Part shown: one piece after another, positions 60,193-64,000 of the stretch
Layout: every line of letters begins with the position of its first letter
Position numbering within the stretch: position 1 is the stretch's first letter
NCBI RefSeq assembly: GCF_044810985.1
Contig: NZ_CP085242.1
Location: 434,001 to 498,000 of the forward strand
Length of the DNA: 64,000 nt
Direction: 5' to 3'
Source of the DNA: Marinospirillum sp031581385
Lineage (GTDB): Bacteria; Pseudomonadota; Gammaproteobacteria; Pseudomonadales; Halomonadaceae
The notes under the pieces: model-generated
What the model saw: only the letters and a program-made list of their open reading frames with translations
Told to the model about the DNA's origin: nothing
Databases searched by the model: none
Program-made: the position numbers and the translations under genes

Positions 60193-61003
60193 AATCAAAC
60201 TCGCTCCACACGGGGGCATGATCCGAGGGTTTTTCCATGCCACGGATGTCGTAATCAATGCCGGTGTTGCGGCAATAGCCTGCCAGACCCTGGCTGGCCA
60301 GCAGCAGGTCGATTCTCAGACCACGTTTGGGGTCGTCCTCAAAGCCTTTACTGCGATAATCAAACCAGCTGAAGAAATGGTTGTTTTCCGGGTGTTGATC
60401 CCGGTAGGTGTCGATCAAACCCCAGCTTAAAAGCTTTTGCATCCATTGGCGCTCTTCTGGTTGAAAACTGGTTTTCCCGGTTCTCAGCCAGCGTTTGCGG
60501 TTCTGCTCGCCAATACCTATGTCCAGGTCGGTGCTGGAAATATTGAAGTCCCCGACAACCAGCACGCGGTCTTCCGGTGAAAAGTTGTCTTCCAGAAGCT
60601 TTTGTAGATCCGCGTAGAAACGCCGCTTGGCAGGAAACTTGATTTCATGATTGATGTTTTCACCCTGGGGAAAATAACCATTGATCAACGTCAGGGGCTT
60701 GCCATCCGGGCACTGGTGACGGGTGGTGATCAGGCGTTTCTGAGCTGTGTCATCATCGTGGGGAAAACCTTTTTGCACGGCCAGGGGTTCATCACGCGAA
60801 AGTGTGGCTACCCCGTAATGGCCTTTCTGGCCATGAAAAGCAACCTGATAGCCAAGATCTTCAACAGCCTGGAGAGGAAAGTCAGGGTCATTGACCTTGG
60901 TTTCCTGCAGGGCAATGACATCGGGCTGGTGTTTGGCAATCAGAGCTTCCATCTGGTGGAAACGGGCGCGCAGGCTGTTGATGTTAAAGCTGACAATTTT
61001 CAT
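60185..61003 (-). CDS. xthA: Exodeoxyribonuclease III
   Basis: The 272-residue exonuclease/endonuclease/phosphatase-fold protein has the family motifs IALQETKV, LINGYFPQGEN, VLVVGDFNISSTDLDIG, RIDLLLAS and the terminal KPSDHAPVW. It cleaves abasic sites and removes 3' blocking groups in base-excision repair. It is divergent from dcd and its end overlaps the ychJ start. Confidence 0.96.
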   Translation of the reverse strand: MKIVSFNINSLRARFHQMEALIAKHQPDVIALQETKVNDPDFPLQAVEDLGYQVAFHGQKGHYGVATLSRDEPLAVQKGFPHDDDTAQKRLITTRHQCPDGKPLTLINGYFPQGENINHEIKFPAKRRFYADLQKLLEDNFSPEDRVLVVGDFNISSTDLDIGIGEQNRKRWLRTGKTSFQPEERQWMQKLLSWGLIDTYRDQHPENNHFFSWFDYRSKGFEDDPKRGLRIDLLLASQGLAGYCRNTGIDYDIRGMEKPSDHAPVWSEFDFG

Positions 61004-61139
61004 GAAAAAGGCGGTCTCTCTTGTCTCGTGAAGGCTGCTTCAAGCAAGTATGAAAACAAGGGATTTTAGCATCTTTGTTCTGCTAGAATAGGTCGAATTT
61101 TCCACGCCGAACAGAATAGGCTGATACCTGGGGAGCAGC

Positions 61140-61706
61140 ATGAGCATTAAATCAGATCATTGGATACGTCGCATGTCGCAGGAAAAGGGCATGATCGAGC
61201 CTTTTGAGGCAGGCCAGGTGCGTGAAGCCGATGGCCAGAGCATTATTTCCTATGGTACATCCAGCTATGGCTATGATGTGCGCTGTTCCGATGAATTCAA
61301 GATTTTTACCAATATCAACTCCAGCATCGTTGATCCCAAAAACTTTGACGATAAGAGTTTTGTGGAAGTGAAAGGGGAGCGCTGTATTATCCCGCCCAAC
61401 TCTTTTGCTTTGGCACGCACAGTCGAGTATTTCCGGATTCCCCGCGATGTGTTGGTGGTGTGTCTGGGTAAAAGCACCTATGCCCGCTGCGGAATCATCG
61501 TTAACGTCACGCCGCTGGAGCCGGAATGGGAAGGCCATGTCACTCTGGAATTTTCCAATACCACGCCGCTGCCTGCGGTCATCTATGCCAATGAGGGCGT
61601 CGCCCAGATGCTGTTCTTTGGTGGGGATGAGGTTTGTGATGTCTCCTACAAGGACCGCAAGGGTAAGTATCAGGGGCAGAGAGGTGTGACTCTGCCCAGA
61701 GCCTAG
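61140..61706 (+). CDS. dcd: dCTP deaminase
   Basis: The 188-residue enzyme has SYGTSSYGYDVRCSDEFKIF, the FALARTVEYFRIPRDVLVVCLGKSTYARCG core (catalytic Glu lies just after, in LEPEWEGHVTLEFSN) and NEGVAQMLFFGGDEVC. It deaminates dCTP to dUTP for dTTP synthesis and is a homotrimer. GGGGAGCAGC precedes the ATG. Confidence 0.97.
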   Translation: MSIKSDHWIRRMSQEKGMIEPFEAGQVREADGQSIISYGTSSYGYDVRCSDEFKIFTNINSSIVDPKNFDDKSFVEVKGERCIIPPNSFALARTVEYFRIPRDVLVVCLGKSTYARCGIIVNVTPLEPEWEGHVTLEFSNTTPLPAVIYANEGVAQMLFFGGDEVCDVSYKDRKGKYQGQRGVTLPRA

Positions 61707-61708
61707 GT

Positions 61709-61860
61709 GATTAACTATTGCGCTTGGTGATGCTGCGTTAAAATTGCTCTCAAAATGCTCATTTACTTGTATGTAAACTCCGCTTTTTCGATCAATTTTG
61801 CCTTGCCTGACCTGCGCTCATGACGTTAATCAGCGATAGCCTGGATTATATCTGATTAAC
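61709..61860. repeat. Long imperfect intergenic palindrome
   Basis: The core is symmetric about 61769/61770: AAAATTG (61740-61746) with CAATTTT (61793-61799), and ATTTAC (61761-61766) with GTAAAC (61773-61778) around TTGTAT. Outer copies of GATTAAC and GTTAATC lie at 61709-61715, 61824-61830 and 61854-61860. The AATGCTCATTTAC/GTAAACTCCGC core looks like a dispersed intergenic element known from other marine gammaproteobacteria, but copy number cannot be judged here. Confidence 0.6.
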
Positions 61861-61888
61861 GAAAAAAGCCCGCTGCGAACAGCGGGCC
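61861..61888 (-). terminator. Intrinsic terminator of mqo
   Basis: On the minus strand GCCCGCTG and CAGCGGGC form a perfect 8-bp stem around a 4-nt loop, followed by TTTTTTC. It lies 45 bp after the mqo stop and fits a rho-independent terminator. Confidence 0.9.
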
Positions 61889-61932
61889 AAATCTTACTTG
61901 CTCACTTTTACTACTTCAGGTTGCCTGGTTCC

Positions 61933-63450
61933 TCAGGCAACACCTCGCGCAGGTTCAGCCGAGGTCTCTTTGCGCAGTTGCAGGGTTTCCAGGGTTCTGG
62001 CCCGGACTTTCTTCAGCAACTCGGCGTTTTCAGCCAGGGTTTCCCCGTAGGAAGGAATCATGGCCTTGATCATGCGCTGGCCTTCATCACTGGCCAGGAG
62101 TTTGGGGAAAGCGCGTTCAACAATGGTCATCATCGCCTGAACCGCTGTGGAAGCACCGGGAGAAGCACCCAGTAGGGCAGCGACGGACTGGTCTTCAGAG
62201 ACTATGACCTCAGTGCCAAATTCCAGCTTACCGCCCCCCTGAGGGTTCTTCTTGATAATCTGTACGCGCTGACCGGCAATGGACAGCTGCCAGTCATCTT
62301 CCTTGGCTTCCGGGAAGTATTTGCTCAAGGCCTGAACACGGTCTGCATGTGACTGCATGGACTCGCTGATCAGGTAGCGGGTCAGATCCATGTTGTTGAA
62401 GCCAACCGACATCAGTGGGCTCAGGTTGTTGAATTTGACCGAGAGAGGCAGATCCAGGAAGGAGCCTTTTTTCAGGAACTTGGTGGTAAAGCCTGCAAAG
62501 GGGCCAAACAACAGCGCTTTTTTGCCATTGATGATGCGGGTGTCCAGATGGGGAACCGACATGGGCGGTGCGCCCAGGGGTGGTTTGCCATAGACTTTGC
62601 CATTGTGCTGTTCGATGATTTCCGGGTTGTTGCAGATCAGCCATTGGCCGCTGACCGGAAAACCACCATAGCCTTTGCCTTCCTTGATGCCGGATTTCTG
62701 CAACAGGGTCAGGGCCGCACCACCGGCACCGATAAAGACAAACTTGCTGTTTATTACCGAGCGCTGGCCTGCTGCCGTGTCTTTAAGGATCACCTGCCAG
62801 CTGCCATCGCTGTTTTTCTTGAGGTTTTCCACAAAGTGGTTCAGGTGCAGATCAAAATCCTCCTGCTTGGTCAGGTTGTTGACCAGGCAGCGGCTGAGTT
62901 CACCAAAGTTCACATCCGAGCCGTAGGCAACGCGGGTGGCAGCTACTTTTTCACCCTCTTTGCGCGATTTCATCACCAGCGGCATCCACTCAGTGATCTT
63001 GGCGGGGTCTTCCGTGTATTCCATGTCACTGAACAGGTGGTGCTCGCTCAGGGTTTCATAGCGCTTGCGCAGAAAGGCAACGTTCTCGTCTCCCCAGACG
63101 AAACTGCAGTGGGGAGCGGCGTTGATAAAATTCTGAGGGGCGGGCAGTGAGCCTTCTTCAACCAGATAAGACCAGAACTGCAGGCTCTGTTCAAAGGCGG
63201 AGTTGATGTTCATTGCCTTGGTGGTGTCGATGCTGCCATCTTCACGCTGCGGCGTGTAGTTGAGCTCACAATAGGCGGCATGACCGGTGCCGGCATTGTT
63301 CAGGGCATCAGTACTTTCCTGCGCGACCTGGTCGAGTTTTTCAACCATGGCCATTTTCAGTGATGGATCCAGCTGCTTGAGAAGCATACCGAGGGTCGAG
63401 CTCATGGCTCCGGCGCCAATCAGCAACACGTCCACTTGCTTTGCTGTCAT
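61933..63450 (-). CDS. mqo: Malate:quinone oxidoreductase
   Basis: The 505-residue flavoprotein has an N-terminal FAD motif (VDVLLIGAGAMSSTLGMLL) and the Mqo signatures LNNAGTGHAAYCELNYTP and HCSFVWGDENVAFL. It oxidises malate to oxaloacetate with electrons to quinone at the membrane face. It ends at a strong terminator and may work with the fumarase upstream in the window. Symbol and family are secure. Confidence 0.96.
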   Translation of the reverse strand: MTAKQVDVLLIGAGAMSSTLGMLLKQLDPSLKMAMVEKLDQVAQESTDALNNAGTGHAAYCELNYTPQREDGSIDTTKAMNINSAFEQSLQFWSYLVEEGSLPAPQNFINAAPHCSFVWGDENVAFLRKRYETLSEHHLFSDMEYTEDPAKITEWMPLVMKSRKEGEKVAATRVAYGSDVNFGELSRCLVNNLTKQEDFDLHLNHFVENLKKNSDGSWQVILKDTAAGQRSVINSKFVFIGAGGAALTLLQKSGIKEGKGYGGFPVSGQWLICNNPEIIEQHNGKVYGKPPLGAPPMSVPHLDTRIINGKKALLFGPFAGFTTKFLKKGSFLDLPLSVKFNNLSPLMSVGFNNMDLTRYLISESMQSHADRVQALSKYFPEAKEDDWQLSIAGQRVQIIKKNPQGGGKLEFGTEVIVSEDQSVAALLGASPGASTAVQAMMTIVERAFPKLLASDEGQRMIKAMIPSYGETLAENAELLKKVRARTLETLQLRKETSAEPARGVA

Positions 63451-63664
63451 CTTATTAAAACCCCATCCAGTTTATTATGGCGGCGATTATAGGCTTCGCA
63501 CTGCGACAATCAATCCACCTATGGTGGAATACGCCATAAATAATCGTTATGGCAAAAATTAACGCTGTGAGTTCCCCGAATTAACGTTTTAAATCAGTTT
63601 CCCCCTATCTTTTTGTCAGCCAGCGGCTAGAATCCCTGCGATTATTGTCTTTTTAGGAGTTTTT

Positions 63665-64000
63665 GTGCGCCTGTTACATTGCCTGTTGTCGAGTTTGAGT
63701 TTTCTGGGTCTCTATTTTTTTGCTCCGGTTGAGCAGGAAATTGCTGCAGGTCTGGCCATTCTGGTGATGATTGCCTGGTTGTGGTTGACCGAAGCCCTGC
63801 ATGTGAGTGTCACCGCCTTGCTGGTGCCCCTGTTGGCCACGGCCACGGGTATCTTTACGCTGCCCAAGGCGGTTTCGCATTTTGCCGACCCGATTATCTT
63901 TTTGTTTCTGGGTGGCTTTGCCCTGGCGGCCGGCTTGCGTCAGCAGGGCCTGGATCGCTGGATGGCCGCCTGGGTGATGAAAAAAGCCGGGGGTGAGCTG
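63665..64000 (+). CDS. SLC13/DASS-type anion:sodium symporter, N-terminal part
   Basis: The gene runs off the window end after 112 codons. It starts at GTG 63665 with AGGAG 7 nt upstream. The sequence shows membrane helices (LAILVMIAWLWLTEALHVSV, TALLVPLLATATGIF) and the DASS-like segment HFADPIIFLFLGGFALAAGLR, close to the SLC13 first repeat. Substrate is probably a dicarboxylate, sulfate or related anion; the fragment cannot decide. Adjacent mqo suits a C4-dicarboxylate substrate. Confidence 0.8.
   Translation, partial: MRLLHCLLSSLSFLGLYFFAPVEQEIAAGLAILVMIAWLWLTEALHVSVTALLVPLLATATGIFTLPKAVSHFADPIIFLFLGGFALAAGLRQQGLDRWMAAWVMKKAGGEL

Overview
The window is a dense stretch of gammaproteobacterial chromosome with moderately high GC. 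The gloB–yafS–rnhA–dnaQ order, topA next to a DUF6586 gene and lexA, an acetate-sensor-like symporter/kinase, EpmC, YejABEF, Mqo and a class I fumarase all fit a marine or halotolerant Oceanospirillales/Pseudomonadales-type bacterium. TrkAH and a ProXWV-type betaine importer also point to salt adaptation. This placement is inferred from gene content and order; no rRNA or tRNA gene was seen.

Layout. 0–2.2 kb: tail of a DUF294/CBS-type protein, a REP-like intergenic cluster, then a copper/cytochrome-oxidase maturation group (PCuAC, SCO1, DUF2946). 2.2–7.6 kb: a signalling operon with a symporter–histidine kinase, a small membrane protein, a membrane-anchored PAS/pseudokinase-like/DEDDh-exonuclease fusion and a single-domain response regulator. 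7.7–21 kb: a Ca/Na antiporter, TrkA/TrkH, an NIT-domain chemoreceptor, the YejABEF peptide importer and MltD. 21–32 kb: nucleic-acid housekeeping (gloB, yafS, rnhA, dnaQ, nudC, topA, lexA), a SIMPL protein, a MATE pump and epmC. 32–44.6 kb: a ferric-type ABC importer behind a Fur-like site, an MCE lipid-transport operon, a DEAD-box helicase, proXWV and fumarase.

44.7–49.2 kb is a visibly more AT-rich accessory island. It holds a small membrane protein, a decayed IS1182-family transposase tail, three consecutive genes bounded by integron-type GTTRRRY cassette junctions (one complete attC, one collapsed attC, no integrase in the window), a RES–Xre toxin–antitoxin pair and a HigB/RelE–Xre pair. 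The cassette array is the strongest non-obvious structure in the window.

49.2–64 kb returns to core-type DNA: a DUF4442 hotdog protein with a polytopic membrane protein; a methionine-rich lipoprotein, two-component system and exported MsrA–MsrB fusion that look like one envelope methionine-oxidation module; GNAT and SpoIIAA-like proteins; a CPA antiporter; an alpha/beta hydrolase membrane protein; an HD-GYP phosphodiesterase; ychJ, xthA, dcd and mqo; and the start of an SLC13/DASS anion transporter. Several convergent gene pairs share or abut their stop codons, so there is little room for intergenic terminators.
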